The notes: a model not told the origin generated them from the sequence alone. 64,000 nt of DNA from Platycnemis pennipes (GCA_933228895.1 OW121856.1:20167805-20231804), one strand, 5' to 3'. Counted from the first letter of the stretch, positions 48,801 to 57,238 are shown. Numbers and translations are program-made.

Positions 48801-51800
48801 TCTATTTCAGATGTCACCTAATGATGTCGTGTTTTTTTAGACTTAGGCTTTAGAATTCGGCCAATTAGTTCCAAAGATAGATGTATTTTATGAACCAATG
48901 CAAGAAAGTTTTTAAAAGCCAAAATCAAATCCGCAAGGGAATGGGTCCAGGGGAGATTTAAATGCGGCATTTAAATGATAAGCATTTTGACAAATATAGC
49001 GACCTTAAGAAATCAACCAACTGTAAAAATCTCCACTATACACTTCTTTTCACCTTTTTTGCATTTCATGAGGAATAGGAGCTACTATCTAGCCACCGAG
49101 GGGAATAAAACCATGGAAATGTTTCTCCGCAAAGCAGTATTTGGGTGAAAGGGTCAGTGAACAATTTCGACTCTCAGGCCCAATCCCTAACCCTTATAAA
49201 GTAGGGAGGTTCCATGAATGTCCACACGTACAGAGAGAAGAGTGTACTAATTTGTCTCTGGAAAATAATCACCGTAAAGGTTGATTTGCCGATGTGCATC
49301 TCGCAAAAGATTTAAATCTTGCATTGAAAAGATTGTTTTTGCTCATAGAAATATTTAAATAGGGATTATATGGTAAAAATTTTTTATCAAGAATTAAAAG
49401 GGCACCTAAAAGCCCCACATTTTATCGTAATGTTCATTTGTTTAACATGTGTCGACCAGACATCAGAACTATGAAAGCACCAATACTTCCAGACATTAAA
49501 CATGAGACAAGTGCTTAGCATTAGCCATGGGAAGGCCTGAGGTGAAAAGAAAATTATTAATTGAAAAGCTCAACCAGGGTGGCTACTGAGATCCAATTTT
49601 TAAATTCCCTGACGGACTCACCAATTTCCCTGACCGATCGCCAAAAGGGCTCCTATTATCTGAATATTTTATTTCTGCTGAATTAAATTTTTGTCAAAAC
49701 TCAGAAAATGTTAAAAGCTGAAATCAATACATTAAAAGCTACAAGTATACCCTGATGAAAAATTATATTAAACCTTCATAAGTTAAACCCTCCTGCAAAT
49801 TATACGCCCTTTTCATACACATTTCGCAGCTGCATATCCTGGCTGTGTATCGTATTTCCTCAGCCGTATATGTTTCCTTGTGTAAAATTACAATGACGAT
49901 GCCTTATCCTTCAAGAAAGAGGTAGCGTGTCATGATAGTCGTGGGAAGTAGAGGATTAATGAAAAGGCATCGAAGGGAAAGTTGATGGCCAATTTACTGG
50001 TGGACTCCGGTACAGGTATCACTAGGGTGCGCGAAAATACAAGCCAAAGCCAAGTTGTTGGACTGGATCAAAATCGGATGGCACGAGTGACATTCAGAAG
50101 CAAATAAGAATTTGATTAACGTGGTTATAACCTCTTGATTGTAAGAGATTGTAAGAACCAAAAATGTACAAATATTTATATAAACAAACAAAACGTTATC
50201 GTGCCACTGCGAACGAGGCAATTAGCAACAGCAGCATCGTATTCAGGAATATCATATTTGAGGTGGTTTGTGGCATGACTAAATTGCTTTGAGAAGGAGC
50301 TAAGGGGACCATTCAATAATTACGTCGAGCATGAAAGGTTGGGAGGGGAGGATGACTCTTCTTACTGTCTCGGGTATGGGAATCGAAAATGATCTCATGT
50401 AAGATTTTGTTTACACGTGTGATCGTACTTGTATTACCATTCTAATAATAATCGTCTCGTATTTTTTATATGTAAGCAACGTATTTACCAGGAGCTAGTG
50501 TGCTCCACCTGCCTCTAGATCTGAGTCTGAGAAGATAAGAAAAACATGAGGTAAAATTTTCCGAACAACATAGCCTCGGATTCCTTATGATGAGCGGAAT
50601 GCATATGATTATAAATTTTAACACTACAGGGCAAATATCACATTAAGGATGTACAAAAGGGATACATTGTATGTCTGATTCACAACTAAGTAACTAAAAG
50701 ACACAACTAATAAGATTCACAACTGAATGTTACACAAATTGATGGGGCTTATTCCATGCACATCAACGACGGATATTAGTTTTAGTTGGTGAAATTAAGA
50801 GTGGGATAGGCTGGCCGATAAACGTAATGGTAGATAAATAATGAGAATTTCAATTTGTTTCTCCCTGACCGTCACTATAATTCTCTGACTTTTCCAGGAA
50901 TGCAAAATTCCCTGACAATTCCAGGTTTTCCCAGTTTTCCCTGACCATCGCCACCCTGTCAACCTTCTTCGAAAAGTAGAGAAAAATCCACTTGCACAGC
51001 ACGTTGAAACTGGCAGAAATTAAGGTTCTACTGTCAATACTAAACTTGAGATCATTTTACTCAACGTATACATTGTTTGGACTTTCCGCTTTCACTTCAA
51101 ACTCGTTTTCAAAAAATAATAAAATTCAAATCAAGTATTGTGGTATGGTCAAGCATTATGATGTCAATGGATTCTCATTAGAAATTTAAAATTGAAGAAA
51201 AAGGTGTTCACGCTCCTCCAATGTTGTATACTTATGGCAAAAACACGGTTGCGTAAATTAGCAAGAATAACTTAAATGAATAAAAGTATATCATTTGAAA
51301 GTAACAGGGAATTATGGCAAAAGTACAGTTCATATTCTATCGAAATTCCCTTCCATTTGTGCATTTCATAATGTTATGACAACTGCCAAAGTGACACAGA
51401 CCTCTGCGACTCGAAAAATATTGAGCCATTTTTCATCCTCACTGCAAAAAAATGCCACAAAAATAAATATTAAAAGAAAACTGTTACGGGCATAAAACGA
51501 AAGACTGAATTATCTACACATTGATATGATCTGTATGAATATAGCTTCTTCTGTTTTTGAGATATAAAGCCTTCAAATCGAGTCTTTTTTGCGTGGACTG
51601 TATATATGTATGTATGTATACAAAACGTGCTCTTTGGTCATTATCCCTGTAATCAATTATTGAGTGTGAACCAACATAACGTATCGTATTTATTTTCTTG
51701 AGAGGTGTAACAATTGCAAATGAAACTTGGTTACAATAAATGAACAACAGCAACCTACTGAATGAACTAACTTGACCAGCAGTATATTGTTCCCCTGGAA

Positions 51801-54800
51801 GTTATGCAACTCGCACATGGGTCTTCATCTTGCCTGGGAAGGCCTAAACTGTTTAGTATATTTTCCTTGTTACCACGTTCAAAACTATGGGTCCCTACAA
51901 AAACGTGCTAACGAGAGTCCACTGTATACTTGAATAATATAATACGATGTGAGAACAAAATTATGTCACATGTGCAATGAGAATTTGACTTCAAATTCTT
52001 TCCTATACACCCTGATTGAGATGCCCATAGGTGGAAAAAAATAAATTCACATTTACCTAAATCATATCAGATTCATACAATTTCTGGATTATCCATGCAC
52101 GATATTCTTAAACTACACTAAATTTTCAGCTACATGTACAAACATTTTTTATTGAATATGTCACATTATCACAGCATTCAACGGTCCTGTGAATTTAAAC
52201 ATCACCTTATCACATCATATACTCTGGTTCCCATCAGATCACCAAAGAGTCATTCCACGTCAGTTCATCCAGGCCATGTCACCCACCGACTCGGATTTTT
52301 ATGAAATTTTTGTCACTAGCTACTATCTCCAACGTGATAACCCATGTAAAGTATTTCCGCTCTCACCCTCGTAGTTTGCAAGATATGAGGGGTCAAAGTT
52401 TGGGAAGTTTGCTCAGAAGTGCCATTAGTGGGATTCAATTTTCAGAGTACAGGGCACAAGTTAAAAATTCATAGCTCAGTAACCAATTAACATATCACCA
52501 TGAAATTTTTACATCTTGTCTAACAAAGTACATAGATTCCATAGAAATATTTTCTATCACCCTTGCGTAGCTATGTTAGCCACTATTATGTCATTAGTTG
52601 TCAATTAACCAAGTTTTTGAAGTCAAAAACTTTACTTCATATTTTCACAAATATCACCATAAGGCAGAGTAGTTAACTCGTCCAATATTTTTTTAAATTG
52701 TACCTAAATATGTGTTCTAATTGACTGTGAAATAAAAATGGTGGTGTTTTGACTGCCACTGTGAGTATTTCAGGTTTTACTTTTTTTTCTGACTCGGTGA
52801 GGGGGATTTTGGACACACAGGTATTATACAGATCCAAATCATGACTGTATCCTAATGCATACCTTCATGAGGAAATATTTGAAATAATGGGCAGTGAATG
52901 AAAGGCCTGGCATCTATTTTTAGTGACTGACTTTTGTTAATATAATTTTTTTAAACAATAATTCACGACTCGTGGCAGCCGAAGAGAAAAGAGCCCAAAT
53001 GTTTAAGCAACTATGAATTGATGCACTTTTTCAGGCACTTACCTTTTTATACAATTTTTAAGTTCATTAAAATGTGGAATTAACATTTATTAGACCGATT
53101 TTATGCATTATATCATAAATAAATTATTTACGTCATACACTAAATTTGTAAAACTTACTTTAATCTGTGGTGAATTGTGCCATGCTGTACTGGCATTGCA
53201 CAAAGTCAGCCTCACTTTCACTTAAGTAGTACATCAGAGATGATACTACTTATAGGTATGTAGCAAGATGCCTTCCTTCTCCTGTGAAGGCCAGTGGAAT
53301 GATCTTGCTAGGCCATAAAGGGTGCATGAATTTTACTTTCACATCACCCTCCTCCTCATGCTTAGATATTACTAATCCAAAAAACCAGTGATCATCATAG
53401 GCACATGCAATATATGAGTTTGTTATGATTTGTGGCAACGTAATTGCAGGTGGTGGTCGGTCATTTGCACAATGGAATAATATGCATAAGTTTTCATCCG
53501 AGCTGATCCTCTTAGCTCCTATGGAATTTTTAGACACAGACGTGAAATGGTGAAACGCACGTGTGCCAGGAATTGTTTTTGCTTTGAGGAATCTGTATTC
53601 TAACTGTTGATGGGTTTCTGAAATAATTTCCTTCTTTATCACCTAGAATTTATGTTTTCAACTCTAGAACTGCAGAAGTTCATGATCTTTTCCACAGAGT
53701 TTAAGAAATCTCCTGAACATCTCTGAAGGCTCTCTCGGGCTACCAAACACTTAACTGTACCACCAATGCCATCAAAAGGGGATTTTCCATGGCTTGTAGC
53801 AAAAAATGTCCATGAAGCCATTAAGGAGAAGTCCGGGTTGTGGTTGCAAAGGTTGAGAAATTTTTGCAGTTCTTATATGGTCCAGCATAACCATCATTAA
53901 TAATATACTTTTTTAAATGATGGAAAATTTTCAACATGAACTGAGATATTATTTTTTGGCTTTCATATACAAAAGCTACATCATGCTCCAAATCATCTGA
54001 TAAGATGCATTAACTGGAAACAAGTAGCTGTTTCAACTGATTATCTTGAGTGTAAATCACAGCAGGGTGCAGGGTACAACTATCACTTGCCCAGTGATAC
54101 CCTTGTGCCTCACCTTGGATAACATATGAGTAGTTTTCACTGAAGTCAAGGAGAGCAATTGCTTCATGGGGTCCAAGATTTTCTTTCATTTTTAATGATA
54201 GTTTGCCTATGCTTTTGTAATAAATGAATGGGGCACCAGTCTTTCAATTAAAGTTGATATGTACTCGTGAAATGTAACCTTGAAGTTCCCCAGTTGTGAT
54301 CTGTCAGTGGAAACCCACTGACTGTATGACACTTCATCTCCAGGGTCACATTCTTCCAACTTTTCAGCAGAAAGCTTTTCAAATTTTCATATGATGGACA
54401 CAGAGCAGTGTTGCAGCATACAGTCTCTATTATGCGTTGAACACACTAAGTAACCAATCAGGTCCTGGCATGTTTCCTCTATATTACAGGCATGAAGCAG
54501 TAGATTGACATTTTGATGAATTGTGCAAACACATAAAGAATGTGCTCCAGGAGATCCCGCTAATACACAACATTTTGGACGCAGTTTGCAGAATTTAGAA
54601 AAGCCAATTTTAATCCTGGGAAAGTCAAATTTAAAAGCTGAATACATTTCCTTCAAATTAGACAGTAATAACCTCTTCTGAACATGTACATTCATATACA
54701 GAGATACTAACCACATCTTTTTTTCCTGGCATCATTCTGGAGTATTCATCCCTTTAAAAAAAATCCTCACTAATTCTAATGTTTTATCACAGATTGTCTT

Positions 54801-57154
54801 TCCTTTTCTCAATTCAGGTACAGCTAATATTCCTTTTTCTCAAAAACGTTCTCTTGCTTGGCGGACAGTGTATTCACTAACATGGAACTATTCCACTACT
54901 TTCTTCCTGCCCCATGAAGTAGGTACCAATGTTAACAGTTGTACCTTTTCTTGATGCATGTTTGCAGCATTGACTTTTTCTTTAATTAAGTCTATGAGCA
55001 CATCCATATCATGGACTTTCTGAAGTAATTCTTTTGGCAGTTTTGGGGTCATCCTTTTTAGGAGATAACTCTTTATCAAGAACTCTTTTAACTTTAGTTT
55101 TAAAATTATGGCATGCTGACACCACTTTTCTTTTGGCATAGGTTGATCTTCTGAGAGACAAAATACAATGAAATTTCAAAGGTGACTCCCCCATCTCTTG
55201 CAGTGTCCTTTTAAATACCTCAGTTGTTTTTTCTTTGGAAATTGACGTTTCAAAAGTAAAAATACTCTCATTACTGTCACTATCGACTACTTCAATATCA
55301 GAAAGCTCAATTCTAAATCTATGATGTTTATGTACTTTCTGTCTACATGGGTGGCATATTTTCATTCCTGGAACTAATTTTTTCAGTTCAGACATTTTAC
55401 TGGCTTTTTCTGCAAATTCAGGACTTGCATATCTCAGTGATTTTTCTATTTTCTTCCCATGGTTCTTAAATGGATCGAGACAGTATAATTCATAAGATTT
55501 ATACTTTTTCAGATAGTATGTTCTGTGATGTTCGCAGACATTAAATAGGACTTCACAACTTACCCCACTTCTGAGGGATAAAAGTTGTTTTTCAAACACA
55601 CAGTCTCAATTTTGTTCAGTCTCACCACCAGTGTGTAGCTTTTTTTTGTGGCACTCAGATCCTGTTTCTTTTCCAATGCTGCACAGTTCAACAACGCAGT
55701 AGGTAAGCATGGCACAATTCACCACAGATTAAAGTAAGTTTTACAAATTTAGTGTATAATGTAAATAATTTATTTATGATATAATGCATAAAATCGGTCT
55801 AATAAATGTTAATTCCACATTTTAATGAACTTAAAAATTGTATAAAAAGGTAAGTGCCTGAAAAAGTGCATCAATTCATAGTTGCTTAAACATTTGGGCT
55901 CTTTTCTCTTCGGCTGCCACGAGTCGTGAATTATTGTTTAAAAAAATTATATTAACAAAAGTCAGTCACTAAAAATAGATGCCAGGCCTTTCATTCACTG
56001 CCCATTATTTCAAATATTTCCTCATGAAGGTATGCATTAGGATACAGTCATGATTTGGATCTGTATAATACCTGTGTGTCCAAAATCCCCCTCACCGAGT
56101 CAGAAAAAAAAGTAAAACCTGAAATACTCACAGTGGCAGTCAAAACACCACCATTTTTATTTCACAGTCAATTAGAACACATATTTAGGTACAATTTAAA
56201 AAAATATTGGACGAGTTAACTACTCTGCCTTATGGTGATATTTGTGAAAATATGAAGTAAAGTTTTTGACTTCAAAAACTTGGTTAATTGACAACTAATG
56301 ACATAATAGTGGCTAACATAGCTACGCAAGGGTGATAGAAAATATTTCTATGGAATCTATGTACTTTGTTAGACAAGATGTAAAAATTTCATGGTGATAT
56401 GTTAATTGGTTCCTGAGCTATGAATTTTTAACTTGTGCCCTGTACTCTGAAAATTGAATCCCACTAATGGCACTTCTGAGCAAACTTCCCAAACTTTGAC
56501 CCCTCATATCTTGCAAACTATGAGGGTGAGAGCGGAAATACTTTACATGGGTTATCACGTTGGAGATAGTAGCTAGTGACAAAAATTTCATAAAAATCCG
56601 AGTCGGTGGGTGACATTTTGAAAATTTTCTGGATGATTTGACGTGGAATGACCCCAAAGTTAAGCAACATTGGGCCTGGAGAGAGGTTGGATGGGTAACA
56701 ACCCTCCATACCTCTACCGCGGTGCTCTTGTCCCGTCTGCAAGTGGCGGGCAGGTTAAATGTGGGTTGGCACATGGATCTAAAGAGGTTTAAGTGCAAGG
56801 GGGGCTCCAGAAGGACCCTGCCTACCCCTTCAATTTATTTTTAACATGGCGTATGGTTCCTTAAATTTCACATCATCGACTTTCTACTACATACATAATA
56901 TTCAGAGACATTTAAATGGATCTTCCACAGCTGCTCTATAAATAGCATATTTTGTATCATGTAGTTTTAAAACAACACTTACTGCCTCAGCACACTTGGG
57001 ATTGGCTTTCAATAAGTCAAACATCCTCTCCTGCAGCATAGGCGGTGGAAGGGCAGCACTCTCATCTGTTTCTAACAGTGCAGCTTGCTGGGCTATAAAT
57101 AGCTCAGCCTGTCTCCGCGACCAACAGCCAACATCGACATCATGCCACAATGCA
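27499..57154 (-). CDS. ANAPC5: ANAPC5: anaphase-promoting complex subunit 5 (partial; eight exons)
   Basis: APC5 is a TPR-rich scaffold protein of the platform of the APC/C, the nuclear and mitotic ubiquitin ligase that targets cyclin B and securin for degradation. The join is complement(27499..27801, 30375..30759, 34996..35189, 39387..39623, 41290..41418, 45516..45630, 47511..47698, 56983..57154), in plus-strand order. All inner exon edges have GT donors and AG acceptors, and every phase matches its neighbour. The 1,723 coding bases give about 574 residues without a stop. Recognisable conserved blocks in order include AELFIAQQAALLETDE, RYAALNLAALHTQFGH, NDNVCLQHALTWLY, LMYLASLGMQSLAQ, LKAALWNLYGKTEMA and ALGVLEQCLPVILSHGS. 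These follow the order of vertebrate APC5. About 220 N-terminal and about 40 C-terminal residues are missing. The last visible exon ends at a good donor (CAG/GTGAGA), so at least one more exon lies to the left. Confidence 0.93.
28590..28925 (-). pseudogene. Penelope-like element, GIY-YIG endonuclease remnant
   Basis: On the minus strand, in shifting frames, the stretch reads KYIGETGHSVKT, LEEHLLGN, SPDAEHVDFGH and then a basic tail REAIAMRKNKGNFERDGG. This is the C-terminal GIY-YIG nuclease of Penelope-like retroelements, which nicks target DNA. Stops interrupt it. It sits in an ANAPC5 intron in the gene's own orientation, directly abutting the LINE endonuclease fragment. Confidence 0.55.
28884..29390 (-). 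pseudogene. LINE apurinic-endonuclease domain fragment (RTE-like)
   Basis: The frame 29390-29097 contains VGTWNVISLRT, MDLDVLGISEMKWP and YRIIHMISLNGNAKVGII, in the order of the AP-endonuclease domain of non-LTR retrotransposons (TWNVRSL ... D(I/V)xxIxExKW ... Gxx(I/V)). The next frame (29090-28884) gives a VLVQVYMPNMEHKDREVEDI segment, also part of that domain. A stop at 29097-29099 separates them. The reverse transcriptase is absent. The family is RTE/CR1-like; the exact clade is uncertain. Confidence 0.6.
29421..29620 (+). mobile_element. tRNA-derived SINE
   Basis: A tRNA-like head carries an A-box-like TGGTGGCAGGGTAA near 29433 and a B-box-like GAGTTCAAATTCC near 29478, about 45 bp apart as in pol III promoters. 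A tRNA-unrelated body follows, ending in an A-rich tail (TGAAAAATAAAAAAGAG near 29598-29615). It does not fold as a complete functional tRNA, and the head is followed by body sequence instead of a terminator. Confidence 0.65.
30375..30759 (-). CDS. ANAPC5: ANAPC5 exon 7 of 8 visible, with lineage-specific insert
   Basis: 385 nt; the first base completes an arginine codon. It starts MIELYVAKGEHLNVHALAEK and ends LEHLSANAGVVMANLQ. The TPR blocks (ALVLLAEANFEVNSRAAITH) match APC5. Between them a Ser/Pro-rich stretch of about 40 residues (after QQWIEKSS) has no counterpart in the human protein as I recall it; it is probably a loop. The donor CAG/GTTGGT is a little weak. Confidence 0.9.
31689..31844. 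mobile_element. Hairpin MITE
   Basis: A 156-bp imperfect inverted repeat in an ANAPC5 intron. The left arm starts ATGTTCTCTGCATATC and carries GTATGTTGAC-AGGGGTGACAAC. The right arm carries GTTGTCACCCCT-GTCAACATAC and ends GATATGCAGAGAACAT. A short palindromic GCTAGC-rich loop lies between. Non-coding. Confidence 0.8.
32030..33647 (+). mobile_element. pogo/Tigger-type element, 1.6 kb, internally deleted
   Basis: The terminal inverted repeats start CAGTTGAGCACCCTTAATCC on the left and CAGTTGAGCATCTTTAATCC on the right (reverse complement), flanked by TA on both sides as expected for this superfamily. Inside, 32455-32620 encodes a CENP-B-type helix-turn-helix (LTIAEKVQVVKNLDAVASVK, VGSSTI, IKKLKE) with a stop. 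A later acidic piece near 32870-33100 (EIIGDLKKVHVSED) resembles the family's C-terminal tail. The DDE core is missing. It is non-autonomous. Confidence 0.8.
33668..33964 (-). mobile_element. Second pogo/Tigger fragment: one TIR plus DNA-binding domain
   Basis: Starting 20 bp after the previous element, CAGTAGAACCTCACTTATGA after a TA looks like a pogo-type terminus. The minus-strand frame starting at 33964 encodes KRKFLYLKEKVEMIN, KKTEIAKEL and SPESTLNTVLRN, an N-terminal CENP-B-like helix-turn-helix. It runs into non-homologous residues by about 33810. The right terminus was not found. It is a strongly deleted copy. Confidence 0.6.
34000..34995 (-). other. ANAPC5 intron sequence without recognised elements
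   Basis: AT-rich filler between the pogo fragment and the exon ending at 34996. No domain or clear repeat was seen. Confidence 0.5.
34996..35189 (-). CDS. ANAPC5: ANAPC5 exon 6 of 8 visible
   Basis: 194 nt. It begins GEYSLALVILQLAREKFPRG and includes DHWMLSEQLLTFIRALYNCQ, a TPR repeat; the human counterpart reads 'EVLKHLKERFPPNS ... LWMLCDQ'. It leaves phase 2 through CTGAG/GTATGA. The acceptor is TTTTGTTTCAAG. Confidence 0.92.
36580..38158. mobile_element. pogo/Tigger-type element nested in the fold-back arm
   Basis: The termini CAGTGGAATCCCGGTATAAC and (reverse complement) CAGTAGAAGCCCGGTATAGT are flanked by TA. No transposase is recognisable. The centre is occupied by a GC-rich minisatellite and surrounding TATCG-rich sequence. 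It is 1,579 bp long. Confidence 0.75.
37190..37740. repeat. 18-bp minisatellite (about 14 units) in a TATCG-rich palindromic block
   Basis: From 37379 to about 37628 the unit CTTATCGYGCCCCGACAT recurs about 14 times with few changes. The outer units have CCCCGATAT. Left of it, at 37190-37380, GATATTTATCG and CGATAAATATCG variants and inverted TATCGGGGCGCGATA units occur. Right of it a reverse-oriented TATCGGGGCACGATAAG follows. Since 18 is divisible by 3, open frames on both strands read a six-residue repeat (SYRAPT on plus, DKMSGH on minus); these are not genes. Confidence 0.9.
39387..39623 (-). CDS. ANAPC5: ANAPC5 exon 5 of 8 visible
   Basis: 237 nt, phase 0 at both ends. It starts LVNDSDVLNCAHS and includes YALKAALWNLYGKTEMASL and EGLCLAICNVTNYFIHE, matching the APC5 segment around 'KTAIWRLYGRSTMAL'. 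A transposon-derived block in the downstream intron begins only 97 bp from its donor. Confidence 0.93.
39624..41289 (-). other. ANAPC5 intron without recognised elements
   Basis: AT-rich intron. A small cluster of AATCCGAATC/TCGAATCC words lies at 40660-40725 and looks like a degenerate short tandem repeat. No domain or transposon end was recognised. Confidence 0.5.
41290..41418 (-). CDS. ANAPC5: ANAPC5 exon 4 of 8 visible
   Basis: 129 nt, phase 0 at both ends. It encodes KVLIQRSISKSTDLG then LMYLASLGMQSLAQFEGLN, equivalent to human 'GLPYLASLGIQSL'. The acceptor is TTCCCTTACAG and the donor GAG/GTACGT. Confidence 0.92.
42168..42465. mobile_element. hAT-type MITE (298 bp)
   Basis: The ends CAGGGG...CCCCTG are flanked by CATTTTAT on the left and CATTCTAT on the right, an 8-bp duplication with one difference. 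Runs of G near the left end and of C near the right end add to the inverted symmetry. Non-coding. Confidence 0.65.
42669..44535 (-). mobile_element. pogo/Tigger-type element, decayed
   Basis: The termini CAGTAAAACCTCTATTTTAC and (reverse complement) CAGTAGAACCTCTTTTTTAC are flanked by TA. Near the left end the minus-strand frame 42923-42660 encodes SVTAKTISYCWRLAGFGD then VPETEELVED, the C-terminal region of Tigger transposases (compare 'AWxxVxxxTIxxCFxxAGF'). The rest of the 1.87-kb interior is not recognisable. It lies in an ANAPC5 intron in the gene's orientation. Confidence 0.75.
44536..45515 (-). other. ANAPC5 intron; includes a C-rich pyrimidine tract
   Basis: The plus strand is strikingly pyrimidine-rich at about 44970-45160 (runs of TCC and TTC). 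The resulting open frame (44977-45234) is low complexity and not believable as a gene. Confidence 0.5.
45516..45630 (-). CDS. ANAPC5: ANAPC5 exon 3 of 8 visible
   Basis: 115 nt, completing the split lysine codon, then KRAMNILHEAIKIAHEANDN and CLQHALTWLYKL, a TPR helix pair highly like vertebrate APC5. The acceptor is GTTCTTTCAG and the donor AATAAG/GTAAAT. Its upstream intron is almost entirely one pogo/Tigger element. Confidence 0.93.
45670..47477 (+). mobile_element. pogo/Tigger-type element filling a short ANAPC5 intron
   Basis: The termini CAGTGGAACTTGGTTAGTAC and (reverse complement) CAGTAGGACTTGGTTAGTAC are flanked by TA. Plus-strand fragments include FVKYAWDSVTKENLTSCFKAAGF at about 46450-46520. 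Another is AKTVKAMEYIRHYFTSVVGADN-LDLHAKL near 46760-46860, the post-DDE region of Tigger/jerky transposases. A weak TTAEKIEIEEKRG near 46345-46390 may be the DNA-binding start. The DDE core is missing. Only 39 bp separate it from one exon and 33 bp from the other. Confidence 0.8.
47511..47698 (-). CDS. ANAPC5: ANAPC5 exon 2 of 8 visible
   Basis: 188 nt. The acceptor follows a long pyrimidine tract (GCTCTTTTTTAG, ending at 47699). It begins HYLCYLNCMRVKEFCGAVHS, which joins AEA from the previous exon as in vertebrate APC5, and contains RYAALNLAALHTQFGH. It ends with two bases of a lysine codon before GTATGT. Confidence 0.93.
47699..49574 (-). other. ANAPC5 intron, left part of the largest intron
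   Basis: No gene or clear repeat recognised. AT-rich with short open frames only. Confidence 0.5.
49575..50958. mobile_element. CAGGG-ended DNA element, copy 2 (hAT-like, 5-bp TSD)
   Basis: The ends CAGGGTGGC and GCCACCCTG are flanked by TCAAC on both sides (49570-49574 and 50959-50963). It shares long similarity with the outer parts of 36150-39290, for example AAAATGTTAAAAGCTGAAAT near the left end and CAATTCCAGGTTTTCCC near the right end. It lacks the nested insertions of copy 1. No transposase seen. Confidence 0.75.
50964..51850. other. Intronic sequence, no gene recognised
   Basis: AT-rich. It may include the body of the pogo-like element whose right terminus is at 51926. Confidence 0.4.
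51880..51926. mobile_element. Right terminus of another pogo-like element
   Basis: The segment ends AACGTGCTAACGAGAGTCCACTG followed by TA. Its reverse complement starts CAGTGGACTCTCGTTAGCAC, similar to the ends of the 45670-47477 element. The matching left end was not found. Confidence 0.45.
52195..52247 (+). repeat. 5S-rRNA-derived sequence, left piece
   Basis: The segment ends CTGGTTCCCATCAGATCACCAAAG, close to the 5S rRNA region leading into box A (GGTTCTCGTCAGATCACCGAAG). It is continued, after the 4.4-kb transposon, by TTAAGCAACATTGGGCCTGG at 56660. The last six bases CCAAAG (52242-52247) are repeated at 56654-56659. Confidence 0.65.
52248..53186 (+). repeat. Left long terminal inverted repeat
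   Basis: About 940 bp, the reverse complement of 55706-56653 with few differences. It contains CACCCACCGACTCGGATTTT near the outer end and GTGGTGAATTGTGCCATGCT at the inner boundary. No coding capacity of its own was recognised. Confidence 0.85.
53250..55599 (-). pseudogene. Putative transposase gene of the long-TIR element, decayed
   Basis: Five minus-strand blocks in order: (1) 55599-55009, with LFNVCEHHRTYYLKKYKSYE, CLDPFKNHGKKIEKSLRY and GMKICHPCR, a Cys/His-rich N-terminal module. (2) About 55060-54800, QLLTLVPTSWGRKKVVE then a helix-turn-helix-like VSEYTVRQAREFL. (3) 54716-54387, KRLLLSNLKEMYSAFK, IGFSKFCKLRPKCCVLAGSP and CVCTIHQNVNLLL. (4) About 54170-53640, a catalytic-looking region ending FFATSHGKSPFDGIGGTVK. 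(5) 53642-53250, with IPGTRAFHHF, SYIACAYDDHWFFGLV and VKVKFMHPLWP. Frameshifts and stops separate the blocks. The same block order recurs, from memory, in uncharacterised proteins of many arthropods. Block 4 probably holds an RNase-H-like core, but catalytic residues cannot be fixed here. Confidence 0.6.
55706..56653 (-). repeat. Right long terminal inverted repeat
   Basis: Inverted partner of 52248-53186. The inner boundary is at AGCATGGCACAATTCACCAC and the outer end at TGACGTGGAATGACC. High similarity across nearly 1 kb suggests either recent activity or gene conversion between the arms. Confidence 0.85.
56654..56850 (+). repeat. 5S-rRNA-derived sequence, right piece, with SINE-like body
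   Basis: It begins CCAAAGTTAAGCAACATTGG and continues GCCTGG-GAGAGGTTGGATGGGTAAC, corresponding to 5S box A (AAGTTAAGC) through box C (GGATGGGTGACC). The match fades near 56705, and a non-5S body follows (GGCGGGCAGGTTAAATGTGG and so on) to about 56840. This suggests a 5S-headed SINE (SINE3 type) or a 5S pseudogene. Confidence 0.6.
56983..57154 (-). CDS. ANAPC5: ANAPC5 exon (first visible)
   Basis: 172 nt, entered with one base of a split codon and left in phase 0. It encodes a WSRRQAELFIAQQAALLE stretch followed by LLKANPKCAEA, equivalent to the human 'AEFFLSQQASLL ... FNPDFAEA' region. The acceptor is the TTTGCAG ending at 57155 and the donor GCA/GTAAGTG is at 56982. Earlier exons were not found up to 64 kb. 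Confidence 0.92.
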
Positions 57155-57238
57155 CTGCAAAGTATACCAGAACATAGTAGCAGGTGGACAATAACCTAGA
57201 GATCCAACATACTCCTCAGTTCAGTAATACTTTTACAT

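Larger units (their letters stand above)
52248..56653 (-). mobile_element. 4.4-kb DNA transposon with 0.94-kb terminal inverted repeats, superfamily not assigned
   Basis: Two very similar arms in inverted orientation (52248-53186 and 55706-56653) enclose 2.5 kb that codes on the minus strand for a decayed multi-block protein. The extreme ends read GTCATTCCACGTCA after a first base that differs (A versus G). The flanks share CCAAAG, a 6-bp target duplication. The insertion is inside a 5S-rRNA-derived sequence within the largest ANAPC5 intron. The encoded protein belongs to a family I know only as uncharacterised arthropod/metazoan proteins, so I do not name a superfamily. Confidence 0.85.

Noticed and set aside
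55009..55599. Host gene within the largest ANAPC5 intron
   Set aside because: The open frame lies exactly between two long inverted repeats with a target duplication and has decayed continuation blocks, so it is transposon-encoded.
56654..56720. Functional 5S rRNA gene
   Set aside because: The 5S similarity is split by a transposon, diverges after box C and lacks the normal 3' end and terminator.
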